From assembly GCA_963734055.1 (NCBI GenBank), contig CAVTFQ010000007.1, positions 434,001 to 498,000 of the forward strand: 64,000 nt of DNA. The letters are read 5' to 3'. Positions 16,807-24,937 of this stretch are shown here, piece after piece. The translations under genes and the position numbers were made by a program. Under the pieces are notes generated by a model that was not told the origin of the DNA, did no database searches, and was given only the letters and a program-made list of their open reading frames with translations. This stretch comes from CAIWHR01 sp963734055 (GTDB lineage: Bacteria; Pseudomonadota; Gammaproteobacteria; Burkholderiales; Casimicrobiaceae). The stretch's first letter is position 1; each line of letters opens with the position of its first letter.

Positions 16807-17448
16807 ATGGCGCCCACCTTCCAGCTCCACCCGGTCGACCCGCAGCCCCGCCTGATCCGGCAGGCGGCGGAGATCCTGCGCGAGGGCGGCGTCATCGCCT
16901 ATCCGACGGATTCGAGCTACGCCCTCGGGTGTCACCTCGGCGACGCGGCCGCGGCCAGGCGAATTCGTCAGATCCGGGGCGTCGAGGATTCGCATCCCCT
17001 GACGCTCGTGCTGCGCGATCTCTCGGAAATCGGCCACTTCGCGCGCCTCGACAACTGGCAGTTCCGGATCGTCCGGAAGGGCACGCCAGGCTGCTATACG
17101 TTCGTCCTGCCCGCGACCCGCGAGGTGCCGCGCCGGCTCCAGCACCCGAAGCGCAGCACGGTCGGGGTCCGGGTCCCGGCCCACCGGGTCGTGCAGGCGC
17201 TGCTCGCGGAGCTCGGGGAGCCGATCCTCTCGTCGACCCTGATCCTGCCCGGTGCCGAAGAGCCCCTGAACGACGCCAACGAGATCGGCGACGCCATCGG
17301 TCGCGCGCTCGATCTGGTCATCGACGCGGGTCCGTGTCCGGCCGAGCCGACGACGGTCGTCGATCTCGCAACCACGCCGCCCGTCATCGTTCGTCGCGGG
17401 GGCGGCGACCCGGCGAGGCTCGGACTCGAAACGGCGCCCGAGGGCTAG
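16807..17448 (+). CDS. YciO/Sua5/YrdC-family protein (threonylcarbamoyl-AMP synthase-like)
   Basis: 213 residues covering the YrdC fold. The N-terminal AYPTDSSYALGCHLGD, the KxR-like RIRQIRGVEDSHPLTLVLRD segment and PGCYTFVLPAT all match. The S-S-T-L motif (EPILSSTLILPG) and VGVRVPAH also match. The match is better to the YciO branch than to TsaC, because the YrdC-type KRP motif is replaced. True TsaC/Sua5 makes threonylcarbamoyl-adenylate for tRNA t6A; YciO proteins have the same fold and a weaker or uncertain activity. A TAGAAT box at 16741 may be its -10. It precedes the protease-trpS-scpAB group, a usual position in Betaproteobacteria. Confidence 0.85.
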   Translation: MAPTFQLHPVDPQPRLIRQAAEILREGGVIAYPTDSSYALGCHLGDAAAARRIRQIRGVEDSHPLTLVLRDLSEIGHFARLDNWQFRIVRKGTPGCYTFVLPATREVPRRLQHPKRSTVGVRVPAHRVVQALLAELGEPILSSTLILPGAEEPLNDANEIGDAIGRALDLVIDAGPCPAEPTTVVDLATTPPVIVRRGGGDPARLGLETAPEG

Positions 17449-17505
17449 AGCGCGCGTAAAGACCCTTCCTCGCCCGGGGGACGGGAGTCGGGTAAAATGC
17501 CGGCG

Positions 17506-17769
17506 AGCCTGTCGGACTCGCTTTCGTGCATGCGTCGGGGCGATCCGGGCGCAGTTCAAGGCGCGAGTCCGAAGCCATACCGGGCGTACGGCGAGGGCAA
17601 GTAACACGGAAGTGCGCCTGGATCGCTCCGTCCCTTCGGGTTGCGGCCAAAGAGCGCGTCTGCTTCGTTGCGCGGCTCGCCGATATTCCGGATATCGGCA
17701 TCGCCGCGCGCCTCGTATCCATCGCTCTTTGGCCGTGCAACGCATACGTGAAAGCAAGTCCGACAGGCT
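17506..17769. repeat. Hairpin element A: 264-bp dispersed repeat with inverted ends
   Basis: The ends are imperfect inverted repeats (AGCCTGTCGGACTCGCTTTC at the left; the reverse complement of the right end differs at 3 of 23 positions). Inside, GGCCAAAGAGCG (17645-17656) pairs perfectly with 17723-17734. At the centre GCCGATAT and ATATCGGC (17679-17699) pair around a 5-base loop. The inner part is related to elements at 22649-22920 (opposite orientation) and 37048-37315. It ends 4 bases before the ATG of the site-2 protease gene, so its last bases (AGGCT) take the position of that gene's ribosome binding site. It fills most of the 325-base gap after the YciO gene. Confidence 0.75.
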
Positions 17770-17773
17770 GCTA

Positions 17774-18415
17774 ATGGATTTATCGCTGCTCGCGACCATC
17801 GCGCTCTATGCGGTGCCGGTGGTCTTCGCGATCACGCTGCACGAGGCCGCCCACGGCTACGTCGCCCGGATCTTCGGCGACCAGACGGCCTGGATGCTGG
17901 GCCGCGTGACGCTGAATCCGCTGAAGCACATCGATCCTGTCGGCACGGTCCTGGTCCCGATCAGCCTGCTGCTCCTGTCCAAGCTCATGGGCGGCGGCGG
18001 CTTCCTGTTCGGATGGGCAAAGCCGGTGCCGGTGAATTTCGGCAACCTGCGGAACCCGAAGCGCGACATGCTCTGGGTGGCGGCGGCCGGGCCGGCGGCG
18101 AATTTCTTGATGGCGTTCGCGTGGGCCTTCGTGGCGAAGTACTCGACGAGCGACGGCGTCGACGTGATGGCGAGCGCCGGCGTGATAACCAACGTGGTCC
18201 TGATGGTATTGAACCTGTTGCCCATTCTGCCGCTCGACGGCGGCCGCATCGCGGTCAGCCTGCTGCCGCACCGGCTCGCGATCAGCTACTCGCGCTTCGA
18301 GCCCTACGGCTTCATGCTGATCATCGTGCTGCTCGCGACAGGCGCGCTCAACGTGCTGATGGGACCGTTCGTGTCGTACTTCCTGAGCTTCTTCAGCGCG
18401 GTGGCGGGCGGCTGA
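17774..18415 (+). CDS. M50 family site-2 protease-like membrane metalloprotease
   Basis: 213 residues, almost all membrane helices. The zinc-binding HEAAH (residues 23-27) is in the first helix, and the third ligand motif NLLPILPLDGGR is in a later helix. GWAKPVPVNFGNLRNPKRD is the conserved segment of the short site-2 protease group that lacks a PDZ domain. Such enzymes cut other membrane proteins within the bilayer; the substrate here is unknown. ATG at 17774 is chosen as it begins just before the first helix. The gene is 19 bases upstream of trpS and belongs to the same presumed operon. The hairpin element A sits immediately before it. Confidence 0.9.
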   Translation: MDLSLLATIALYAVPVVFAITLHEAAHGYVARIFGDQTAWMLGRVTLNPLKHIDPVGTVLVPISLLLLSKLMGGGGFLFGWAKPVPVNFGNLRNPKRDMLWVAAAGPAANFLMAFAWAFVAKYSTSDGVDVMASAGVITNVVLMVLNLLPILPLDGGRIAVSLLPHRLAISYSRFEPYGFMLIIVLLATGALNVLMGPFVSYFLSFFSAVAGG

Positions 18416-18434
18416 GGCCCCCGCGCAGGTCCAC

Positions 18435-19637
18435 ATGTTCATCGACCGCGTCCTGTCCGGCATGCGGCCCACGGGCCGGATGCACATTGGCCACTACCAC
18501 GGCGCGCTCAAGAACTGGGTGAAGCTGCAGGAGGAGTACGAGTGCCTGTACTTTGCCGCCGACTGGCACGCGCTGACGACGCACTACGACGCCGCCGAGG
18601 TGATCTCGGACACCGTGTGGGAGATGTTCGTCGACTGGCTCGCGGCCGGGATCAACCCCACGCGGGCGACGATCTTCATCCAGTCCCGGGTGCCCGAGCA
18701 CGCCGAGCTCGCGCTCCTCCTCGGGATGATCACGCCGGTCGGCTGGCTCGAGCGCGTCCCGACGTACAAGGACCAGCAGCAAAAGCTCGCCGACCGCGAC
18801 CTTTCGAACTACGGGTTCCTCGGCTATCCGGTGATGCAGGGCGCCGACATCCTGATCTACCGCGCCAACATGGTGCCTGTCGGCGAGGATCAGGTGTCGC
18901 ACATCGAGCTCGTCCGGGAGCTCGCGCGGCGCTTCAACCATATCTATGGCACCGAGCCCGGATTCGAGGAGAAGGCGAAGGCCGCGGTCAAGAAGCTCGG
19001 AGCGAAGAAGGCGCGCCGCTACGCCGAGCTCCGGACCGCCTTCCAGGAGCGCGGCGATGCAGAGGCGCTCGAGGCCGCGCGGGACATGCTGAACGACACG
19101 CAGAACCTCTCGCTCGGCGATCGCGAGCGGCTCTTCGGCTATCTCGAAGGCTCGCGCCGGGTCATCCTGCCCGAGCCGGGGCCGCTCCTGACCGAAACGC
19201 CGCGGGTGCCGGGCCTCGACGGGCAGAAGATGTCGAAGTCGCTCGGGAACACGATCCAGCTCCGCGAGGAGCCGGCCGAAGTGACGAGAAAGGTCCGTAC
19301 GATGCAGACGGACCCGGCGCGGGTCCGCCGCACCGACAAGGGCAACCCGGAGCGTTGCCCCGTCTGGCCGCTGCACGAGATCTATTCGGACCAGGCGCGC
19401 CGCGACTGGGTATGGCAGGGCTGCACGACGGCCGGGATCGGCTGTCTGGATTGCAAGCAGCCGGTGATCGACGCCATCAATGCCGAGCTGGCCCCCATCC
19501 GCGAGCGGGCCCAGCGCTACCTCGACGACCCGCAGCTCGTGCGCAACATCGTCGCGGACGGCTGCGAGCGTGCGCGCAAGCTGGCCGAGGAGACGATGCG
19601 CGACGTGCGCGACGCGATGGGGCTCAACTACACCTAG
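18435..19637 (+). CDS. trpS: Tryptophan--tRNA ligase
   Basis: 400 residues. The class I synthetase signatures are MHIGHYHGALKNW (HIGH motif near residues 17-20) and GQKMSKSLGN (KMSKS near residues 264-268). VLSGMRPTGRMHIGHYHG and YPVMQGADILIYRANMVPVG are typical TrpS. The protein is some 60 residues longer than E. coli TrpS. The extra part is a charged, helical insert around residues 175-250, upstream of KMSKS (KKLGAKKARRYAELRTAFQE), which I recall in other betaproteobacterial TrpS proteins. It charges tRNA-Trp in the cytoplasm. It lies between the site-2 protease and scpA, with short spacers. Confidence 0.96.
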   Translation: MFIDRVLSGMRPTGRMHIGHYHGALKNWVKLQEEYECLYFAADWHALTTHYDAAEVISDTVWEMFVDWLAAGINPTRATIFIQSRVPEHAELALLLGMITPVGWLERVPTYKDQQQKLADRDLSNYGFLGYPVMQGADILIYRANMVPVGEDQVSHIELVRELARRFNHIYGTEPGFEEKAKAAVKKLGAKKARRYAELRTAFQERGDAEALEAARDMLNDTQNLSLGDRERLFGYLEGSRRVILPEPGPLLTETPRVPGLDGQKMSKSLGNTIQLREEPAEVTRKVRTMQTDPARVRRTDKGNPERCPVWPLHEIYSDQARRDWVWQGCTTAGIGCLDCKQPVIDAINAELAPIRERAQRYLDDPQLVRNIVADGCERARKLAEETMRDVRDAMGLNYT

Positions 19638-19643
19638 GTTGTG

Positions 19644-20495
19644 ATGACGACCGATATCGCCGCTGCCGATCTTGCCCGCCAGGCCGGCGCCCCCGTGGCC
19701 CGGATTCATGGCGAGCCGCTGCTCGAGCTCCCGCAGGACCTCTACATTCCGCCGGAGGCGCTCGAGGTCTTCCTCGACGCGTTCGAAGGCCCGCTCGACC
19801 TGCTGCTCTACCTGATCCGGAAGCAGAACATCAACGTGCTCGAGATCCCGATGGCCGAGCTCACGCGCCAGTACCTGGGTTACGTCGAGATGATGCGGCG
19901 CACGCAGCTCGAGCTCGCGGCCGAGTACCTGCTGATGGCGGCCGTCCTGATCGAGATCAAGTCGCGCCTGCTCCTGCCCAAGCCGCCGGCGCTCGCCGGT
20001 GCCGAGGGGGAGGACCCGCGGGCCGAGCTCGTCCGCCGGCTGCTCGAATACGAGCGGATGAAGGAAGCCGCCCGCGGGCTCGACGCGCTGCCGGTCGCGG
20101 GCCGCGATTTCGCGACGGTCCGCGTCTGGTTCGAGCGGGTCGCCTCGGCCCGGCTGCCCGACGTCGCGCCCGACGACCTGCGGGCCGCGTGGGCGGGCCT
20201 CATTGCGCGCGCGCGGATCAACCGGCATCATCTCGTTACGCGCGAGCAGCTTTCGGTGCGCGCCGAGATGAGCCGCCTCCTGAAGGCGCTCACCCCGACG
20301 CGCTACGCCGAGTTCACCTCGCTGTTCGCGGCGCACGCGGACGTTCCGCACCTCGTGGTCACGTTTCTCGCGCTGCTCGAGCTCGCGCGCGAGCAGCTGG
20401 TTGCGATCGCGCAGGCCGAGCCCTATGCGCCGATCTACGTGCAGCTCACGGCCGGTCCCGGCTTCGTGCTGGAGTCCGACAGCGGATCGGAGTGA
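19644..20495 (+). CDS. scpA: Segregation and condensation protein A
   Basis: 283 residues. The kleisin N-terminus FEGPLDLLLYLIRKQNINVL and the following MAELTRQYLGYVEMM and EYLLMAAVLIEIKSRLLLP are hallmark ScpA segments. The C-terminal part ends with a winged-helix segment (VTFLALLELAREQLVAIAQA). ScpA links the SMC dimer to ScpB in the condensin complex that compacts and separates daughter chromosomes. The ATG at 19644 is preferred to the GTG at 19641 immediately before it. It follows trpS by 6 bases and precedes scpB by 58 bases. Confidence 0.95.
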   Translation: MTTDIAAADLARQAGAPVARIHGEPLLELPQDLYIPPEALEVFLDAFEGPLDLLLYLIRKQNINVLEIPMAELTRQYLGYVEMMRRTQLELAAEYLLMAAVLIEIKSRLLLPKPPALAGAEGEDPRAELVRRLLEYERMKEAARGLDALPVAGRDFATVRVWFERVASARLPDVAPDDLRAAWAGLIARARINRHHLVTREQLSVRAEMSRLLKALTPTRYAEFTSLFAAHADVPHLVVTFLALLELAREQLVAIAQAEPYAPIYVQLTAGPGFVLESDSGSE

Positions 20496-20553
20496 TCCGG
20501 CGGCGGGCACGACCGCGACATATGCGAATACGAATGTGGCGAATGATGTGACG

Positions 20554-21243
20554 ATGGACGACCTGAAAGCGATCAAGGGCATCCTGGAGGCGGCGCTGCT
20601 CACGTCCGGCGAGCCGGTCTCGGTCGTGCAGCTCTCGAGGCTGTTCGACCCGCCGCTCGAGGCGGACGTCGTGCGCGCGCTCCTGGACGAGCTCAGGAGC
20701 GACTGGTGCGACAAGTCGGTGGAGCTCGTCCAGGTGGCGTCCGGCTGGCGCTTCCAGGGCAAAGCCTCGATCCAGCCGTTCCTCGATCGCCTCTCGCCCG
20801 AGCGGCCGCCACGCTACTCGCGCGCCGCGATGGAGACGCTGGCGATCATCGCCTATCAGCAACCCGTGACCCGCGGTGAGATCGAAGCCATCCGCGGCGT
20901 CGCCGTATCCACGAGCGTCATCACGGCGCTCCTGGATCGCCAATGGGTCGAAGTGGTCGGCCACAAGGAGACGCCGGGACGGCCGGCGCTCTACGCGACC
21001 ACCAAGGCCTTCCTCGACGATCTCGGCCTGCGCTCGCTCTCCGAGCTTCCTCCGCTGGCCGAACTCGACGCTTCCCACCTGCTGGAGATGCCCGATGCAC
21101 CCACCAAAGCCGCCGAAGCGCAACTCGCGCTCGCGAGCCCGATCCTGGCACCGTCCCCCGACGGGTCCGATGCAGCAGCCGAGCCTGGCGCTGCAGCGGA
21201 TATCGGAGGGGCTGGCGCCGCCGCGCCACAAATCGTCCACTGA
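20554..21243 (+). CDS. scpB: Segregation and condensation protein B
   Basis: 229 residues. Two winged-helix domains are present: MDDLKAIKGILEAALLTSGE at the start, and the very conserved SRAAMETLAIIAYQQPVTRG and IEAIRGVAVSTSVITALLDR in the second. The last 50 residues are an Ala-rich tail. ScpB dimerises and binds ScpA in the SMC condensin complex. ATG at 20554 gives the standard N-terminus. Its 3' end overlaps the proposed start of rluB by 74 bases in a different frame. Confidence 0.95.
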   Translation: MDDLKAIKGILEAALLTSGEPVSVVQLSRLFDPPLEADVVRALLDELRSDWCDKSVELVQVASGWRFQGKASIQPFLDRLSPERPPRYSRAAMETLAIIAYQQPVTRGEIEAIRGVAVSTSVITALLDRQWVEVVGHKETPGRPALYATTKAFLDDLGLRSLSELPPLAELDASHLLEMPDAPTKAAEAQLALASPILAPSPDGSDAAAEPGAAADIGGAGAAAPQIVH

Positions 21244-22648
21244 CGAGGTCTTCACCGAGCCGCAGCGCCTGCACAAGGTGCTGGCGTCGTGCGGCTTCGG
21301 CTCGCGCCGCGCGATGGAGGAGATGATCCTCGCCGGCCGCATCACGGTGAACCGCGAGCCGGCGGACGTCGGGCAGAAGGTGTCGCCCGGCGACGAAGTG
21401 CGGATCAACGGCGAGCTCGTCCGTGTCCGCTTCGCGGAGCCGCGCGCACGGATCCTCATGTACCACAAGCCTGCCGGCGAGATCGTCACCCGCGACGATC
21501 CCGAGGGCCGGCCGACCGTGTTCGAGAAGCTGCCGAACATCGGCAACGGCAAGTGGATCGCGATCGGGCGCCTCGACTTCAACACCGAGGGCCTCCTGCT
21601 GTTCACGAACTCCGGCGATCTTGCGAACCGGATGATGCATCCGCGCTACGAGGTCGAGCGCGAATACGCCGTGCGCGTCATCGGCCAGCTCTCGCCGGAG
21701 CAGCAGCAGTCGCTGCTCTCGGGCATCGCGCTCGAGGACGGCCCGGCGAAAGTCGAGAAGCTCGAGGACGGCGGCGGCGAGGGCACGAACCACTGGTATC
21801 GCGTCGTCGTGAAGGAAGGACGCAACCGCGAGGTTCGCCGGCTCTTCGAGGCGCTCGGACTCGCGGTCAGCCGGCTGATCCGGACGCGGTTCGGGACGAT
21901 CGCGATGCCGCCGCGGCTCACGCGCGGGCAGACGCAGGAGCTGTCACCGGAGGAAGCGAACGCCGTGCTCGCCGTGGCGGGCATGCGCGCCAACGGCTCG
22001 GCGCACAAGCAGGGCAAGGTTCCTCGGCCGCCGCACGGCAAAGGGCCGCGCCCACCCGCGGTACGCACCGGCGCTGCCTCTTCCATGTCGATGGGGCCCG
22101 CGGACTCGACGCCGAGCGAACTCGATGAGGACGACGGGAACACCGAGGAGCCGCACGTCATCGAGCCGGGCAACAGTGCCGCGGGCGCACCGACCCATGC
22201 GAACCGGTCGGTCAAGAGCTTCTTCAAGCCGGTGGGCGGCCCGCACGCGCGGCCGCACGGCAAGCACGGACGCGGCCCCGGCCAAGGACCTCGTCCGCAC
22301 GGCCATGGTGCGCGTCCGCAAGGCCAAGGGCAAAGGCCGGGACGGGGAGGTCCGCAAGGACAACGCGGTGGTCCCGGTTCGCCCTACGTGACGACGACGT
22401 TGACCATACCTGGCGCGGTGCCCGAAGGCCTGCCGGGAACCGGCAACGCCAAGCCGCGCGGCCCCGGGCAGCATCAAGGCGACCCGCGGCCGAAGGGTCC
22501 GCCTGGGGCCGGATCGGGCAAACGCGGGCGGAATCGTCGCAATCGCCGCGGCCGCGGTCCGCAGGGCGCGCCCAGCGACGACAATCGCGGCAACGAAGCC
22601 CCGCGGCCGGCGGCGACCGCCACCGACGATGACAAGGGAAACCGCTAG
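21170..22648 (+). CDS. rluB: 23S rRNA pseudouridine synthase RluB with a long basic tail
   Basis: 492 residues from the proposed start. An S4 domain (RLHKVLASCGFGSRRAMEEM) is followed by the RsuA/RluB core with catalytic Asp in GRLDFNTEGLL (near residue 135) and KEGRNREVRRLFEALGL. RluB modifies U2605 of 23S rRNA in E. coli. From about residue 280 the protein becomes a tail of some 210 residues rich in Gly, Pro, Arg, His and Gln, which is longer than usual. The only plausible in-frame start upstream of the S4 domain is the ATG at 21170, inside the end of scpB. Its TAG stop (22646-22648) is part of a CTAG that flanks hairpin element B. Confidence 0.92.
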   Translation: MQQPSLALQRISEGLAPPRHKSSTDEVFTEPQRLHKVLASCGFGSRRAMEEMILAGRITVNREPADVGQKVSPGDEVRINGELVRVRFAEPRARILMYHKPAGEIVTRDDPEGRPTVFEKLPNIGNGKWIAIGRLDFNTEGLLLFTNSGDLANRMMHPRYEVEREYAVRVIGQLSPEQQQSLLSGIALEDGPAKVEKLEDGGGEGTNHWYRVVVKEGRNREVRRLFEALGLAVSRLIRTRFGTIAMPPRLTRGQTQELSPEEANAVLAVAGMRANGSAHKQGKVPRPPHGKGPRPPAVRTGAASSMSMGPADSTPSELDEDDGNTEEPHVIEPGNSAAGAPTHANRSVKSFFKPVGGPHARPHGKHGRGPGQGPRPHGHGARPQGQGQRPGRGGPQGQRGGPGSPYVTTTLTIPGAVPEGLPGTGNAKPRGPGQHQGDPRPKGPPGAGSGKRGRNRRNRRGRGPQGAPSDDNRGNEAPRPAATATDDDKGNR

Positions 22649-22920
22649 GGAGCCTCTGCACAAATATTCACGGGAGCGCTGCATGGCCCAACGCGGATGG
22701 ATGCGAGTCGGGCGACGAAGGTCGTAGCCCGGTCTACGACACCGAGGAGACCGACGACGCAGACGCCGCGTTGGGCAGCAGCCCAGAGGGACGGGGCGTT
22801 TCGGGCGGTCTGCTTTGGCGCGAGCCTCGCGAAGGGGGTCGACCCTTCGCTTCGGCTCGCTTCGCGCATCCCATCCCGAAACGCCACCGTCGCCGCCGCG
22901 AATATTTGTGCAGAGGCTCC
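22649..22920. mobile_element. Hairpin element B: perfect 21-bp terminal inverted repeats, flanked by CTAG
   Basis: The left end GGAGCCTCTGCACAAATATT (22649 onward) is repeated exactly in inverse at 22900-22920. CTAG lies directly outside each end (22645-22648 and 22921-22924), as expected of a 4-bp target duplication, and the left CTAG contains the amber stop of rluB. The interior is a diverged, inverted relative of the core of elements A and D: on the minus strand it has CGTCCCTCTGGGCTGCTGCC and, at the far side, GTTGGGCCATGCAGCGC. There is no open reading frame for a transposase. It looks like a non-autonomous mobile unit. Confidence 0.75.
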
Positions 22921-23077
22921 CTAGCAGTTCGTTGAAAAATGAAACGCGGTAGCCAAACAGAGGCCCTTTTGGGGGTCGCGGATCCCTCGGCGCGAAAAAT
23001 AATCGCTCTGAGATCGTTTTATGAGGTCGCAGTTTCGCGTCATTGACGTACAAGGTCGAATTTCAACGAACTGCTAG
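22921..23077. mobile_element. 157-bp MITE-like element with 17-bp perfect inverted ends
   Basis: CTAGCAGTTCGTTGAAA at 22921-22937 is repeated exactly in inverse at 23061-23077. If CTAG is the target duplication, the terminal repeat is CAGTTCGTTGAAA. The interior is clearly more AT-rich than its surroundings. The right side encodes, on the minus strand, a short peptide (VNDAKLRPHKTISERLFF) with no recognisable domain, possibly the remains of a longer element. It shares its left CTAG with hairpin element B, so the two are inserted back to back. Confidence 0.75.
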
Positions 23078-23089
23078 GTGTGAACCTTG

Positions 23090-23233
23090 TTTATTGGATG
23101 CATGAATCCTGCGCAGTGGTCATTCCCGCGAACGCGGGAATCCAGTGACTTGTCTTGGCAGGCGACGGTACAACAACGTCACCAAGGTCCCCGCCTCCGC
23201 GGGGACGACGGAGAAATGCATGCGGCCGGCGCA
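23090..23233. repeat. ATTCCC-N8-GGGAAT dispersed repeat, copy 1
   Basis: About 144 bp that recur in inverse orientation at 46882-47023. The centre is the palindrome ATTCCCGCGAACGCGGGAAT (23122-23141), which has exactly the ATTCCC-N8-GGGAAT layout of the neisserial dRS3 repeat. A second hairpin, GTCCCCGC / GCGGGGAC (23187-23206), is well preserved here and decayed in the other copy. Confidence 0.75.
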
Positions 23234-23273
23234 TTCCCATCGCACCCGTGGACTTTGGTGAGATAGGTTCTAA
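23231..23273. repeat. TTAGAACC module shared with the left end of hairpin element D
   Basis: Read on the minus strand this begins TTAGAACCTATCTCACC and continues TCCACGGGTGCGATGGGAAT. The left end of the element at 37048 reads TTAGAACCTATCCCACAAT, then TCCACGGGTGCGACGGGAAT. The TAG of its terminal TTAG is the stop codon of the short-chain dehydrogenase gene that ends at 23270. Confidence 0.65.
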
Positions 23274-24103
23274 AGAAAGAGGTCGGGCAGGACCGGCTTG
23301 CCCGGCGCGACCGCGTACCGCCCGAAGTCGGTGACGCCTGCTTCGGCCAGCGCCTCCTCGTCGATGAAGAAGCGGCCGGTCGTCGTGCGCGCGTCGCGCG
23401 TCAGGATGGCATGCGCGGCGTCCGCCATGATTTCCGGCCTGCGCATGCGGTCGGTCTGGTTCGCCGCGCCCGGGATCATCGCGATGGCCGCCGTGGCAAT
23501 CACCGAGCGCGGCCACAGCGCGTTGACGGCGATGCCCTGTGCGCGGAACTCCTCGGCCATGCCCAGCACGCACATGCTCATCCCGTACTTGGCCATCGTG
23601 TAGGCGACGTGGTCGCGGAACCAGCGGGCCTCCAGGTTCAGCGGCGGCGACAGCGTCAGGATGTGCGGGTTGCGGCCGGCGGCCGCGGACGCGGCGAGAT
23701 GCGGCAGGCACGTTTGCGAGCAGAGGTACGTCCCGCGGACGTTGACGCCGAACATGAGGTCGAAGCGCTTCATCGGCGTGGCCGCGGTGCCCGTCAGGCT
23801 GATCGCGCTTGCGTTGTTGACGAGAATGTCGATCCCGCCGAACATGGCCAGGGTCGCTGCGACGGCCGAGTGCACGGCGCCTTCGTCGCGGATGTCGCAG
23901 GCGATGGGCAGCGCCTTCCCGCCGGCGCTTTCGATCTCGGCCGCTGCGGTGTGGATCGTGCCGGAAAGCTTGGGATTCGGCGCGTCCGTCTTCGCGGCGA
24001 TCGCGACGTTCGCGCCATCGCGCGCGGCGCGCACGGCGATGGCGAGCCCGATGCCGCGTGAGCCGCCGGTGATGAAGAGCGTCTTGCCCGCGAGCGGCGC
24101 CAT
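23270..24103 (-). CDS. Short-chain dehydrogenase/reductase (HSDL2-like)
   Basis: 277 residues with a full SDR fold. GGSRGIG (residues 13-19) binds the dinucleotide, DILVNNASAISLTG follows, and ILTLSPPLNLEARWF holds the catalytic Ser region. Tyr168 and Lys172 lie in YTMAKYG, and NALWPRSVIAT is near the C-terminal side. Overall plan resembles the hydroxysteroid dehydrogenase-like protein 2 group, whose bacterial members reduce or oxidise acyl or alcohol substrates of unknown identity. It begins 4 bases after the enoyl-CoA hydratase stop, so the two form an operon, perhaps for fatty or aromatic acyl breakdown. The stop codon TAG lies in the end of a repeat module. Confidence 0.88.
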   Translation of the reverse strand: MAPLAGKTLFITGGSRGIGLAIAVRAARDGANVAIAAKTDAPNPKLSGTIHTAAAEIESAGGKALPIACDIRDEGAVHSAVAATLAMFGGIDILVNNASAISLTGTAATPMKRFDLMFGVNVRGTYLCSQTCLPHLAASAAAGRNPHILTLSPPLNLEARWFRDHVAYTMAKYGMSMCVLGMAEEFRAQGIAVNALWPRSVIATAAIAMIPGAANQTDRMRRPEIMADAAHAILTRDARTTTGRFFIDEEALAEAGVTDFGRYAVAPGKPVLPDLFL

Positions 24104-24107
24104 CGCA

Positions 24108-24905
24108 TCAGTCCCCGCCGAAGCGCGGCGCGCGCTTCTCGATGAACGCGGTGATGCCCTCGGCGAAGTCGGCGGTCGCCGAGCATTGGCCGAAGCTCAC
24201 GGCCTCGGCCTGCAGCTGCTCCGACAGACTGCGCGAGAACGAGTCCCGCACGAGGCGCTTGGCATTTCGCAGGGCGAGCACGGGCGAGCTCGCGAGCGTC
24301 GCGACCAGCGCTGCCGCCGCGCCTTCCAGCGCCTCGGGCGCGACGACCTTGTTGACGAGTCCGAGGCGAAGCGCTTCGGCCGCGTCGAAACGCTCCGAGA
24401 GGAGCAGGATCTCCATCGCCTTCCGCACGCCGACGAGCCGCGGCAGCGTCCACGAGCCGCCGCCGTCCGGTGTGAGAGCGATGTGGCGATACGCGGACGT
24501 GAAGTAGGCGTCCGTCGAAGCGACGACGAGGTCGCAGGCGTTCATGAACGAGAGCCCGATGCCGGCGACGGCGCCGTGCACGACGCCCACGACCGGATGG
24601 GGCATGCGATCCAGCTGCTCGACCGCGGCGTGCAGTCGCTCGACCATGCGCTGGAATCCCGCTTGCCGCTCCGCGGGGGAATGGACGAGCTCGCTCGCGA
24701 AGGTCCGGATGTCGCCGCCCGCCATGAAGTGCCTGCCCGCGCCGCGCAGGACGACGACCCGCAGCGAATCGTCGGTGGCGACCTCGGCCGTGCGCGAGAC
24801 CAGCGCATCGACCATCGCGTAGTCGAGCGCGTTGAGGGCGTCGGGCCGGTTGAGCGTGAGCGTGGCGACGGCGCCGTCGCGCTGGAGAAGAATGGGATCG
24901 CTCAT
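24108..24905 (-). CDS. Enoyl-CoA hydratase/isomerase family protein
   Basis: 265 residues. The crotonase fold is shown by VATLTLNRPDALNALDYAMV at the N-terminus, GRHFMAGGDIRTFA (first oxyanion-hole segment) and VVGVVHGAVAGIGLSFMNACD (second oxyanion-hole segment). AYRHIALTPDGGGSWTLPRLVG carries the acidic position used in hydratases. It likely adds water to, or isomerises, enoyl-CoA esters in the cytoplasm. ATG at 24905 starts with the usual short N-terminus. It is 32 bases downstream of the FemAB-like gene and 4 bases upstream of the SDR gene. Confidence 0.9.
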   Translation of the reverse strand: MSDPILLQRDGAVATLTLNRPDALNALDYAMVDALVSRTAEVATDDSLRVVVLRGAGRHFMAGGDIRTFASELVHSPAERQAGFQRMVERLHAAVEQLDRMPHPVVGVVHGAVAGIGLSFMNACDLVVASTDAYFTSAYRHIALTPDGGGSWTLPRLVGVRKAMEILLLSERFDAAEALRLGLVNKVVAPEALEGAAAALVATLASSPVLALRNAKRLVRDSFSRSLSEQLQAEAVSFGQCSATADFAEGITAFIEKRAPRFGGD

Positions 24906-24937
24906 GGTGAGCCGTGCATTCGCGGAGCGCGCCGAGT

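Noticed and set aside
18393..20762. A 789-codon open frame antisense to trpS and scpA
   Set aside because: Shadow of two well-identified genes.
22921..23053. Short minus-strand peptide VNDAKLRPHKTISERLFF as part of a transposase gene
   Set aside because: It is confined to a 157-bp element with inverted ends; there is no transposase domain, so it is treated as interior MITE sequence only.
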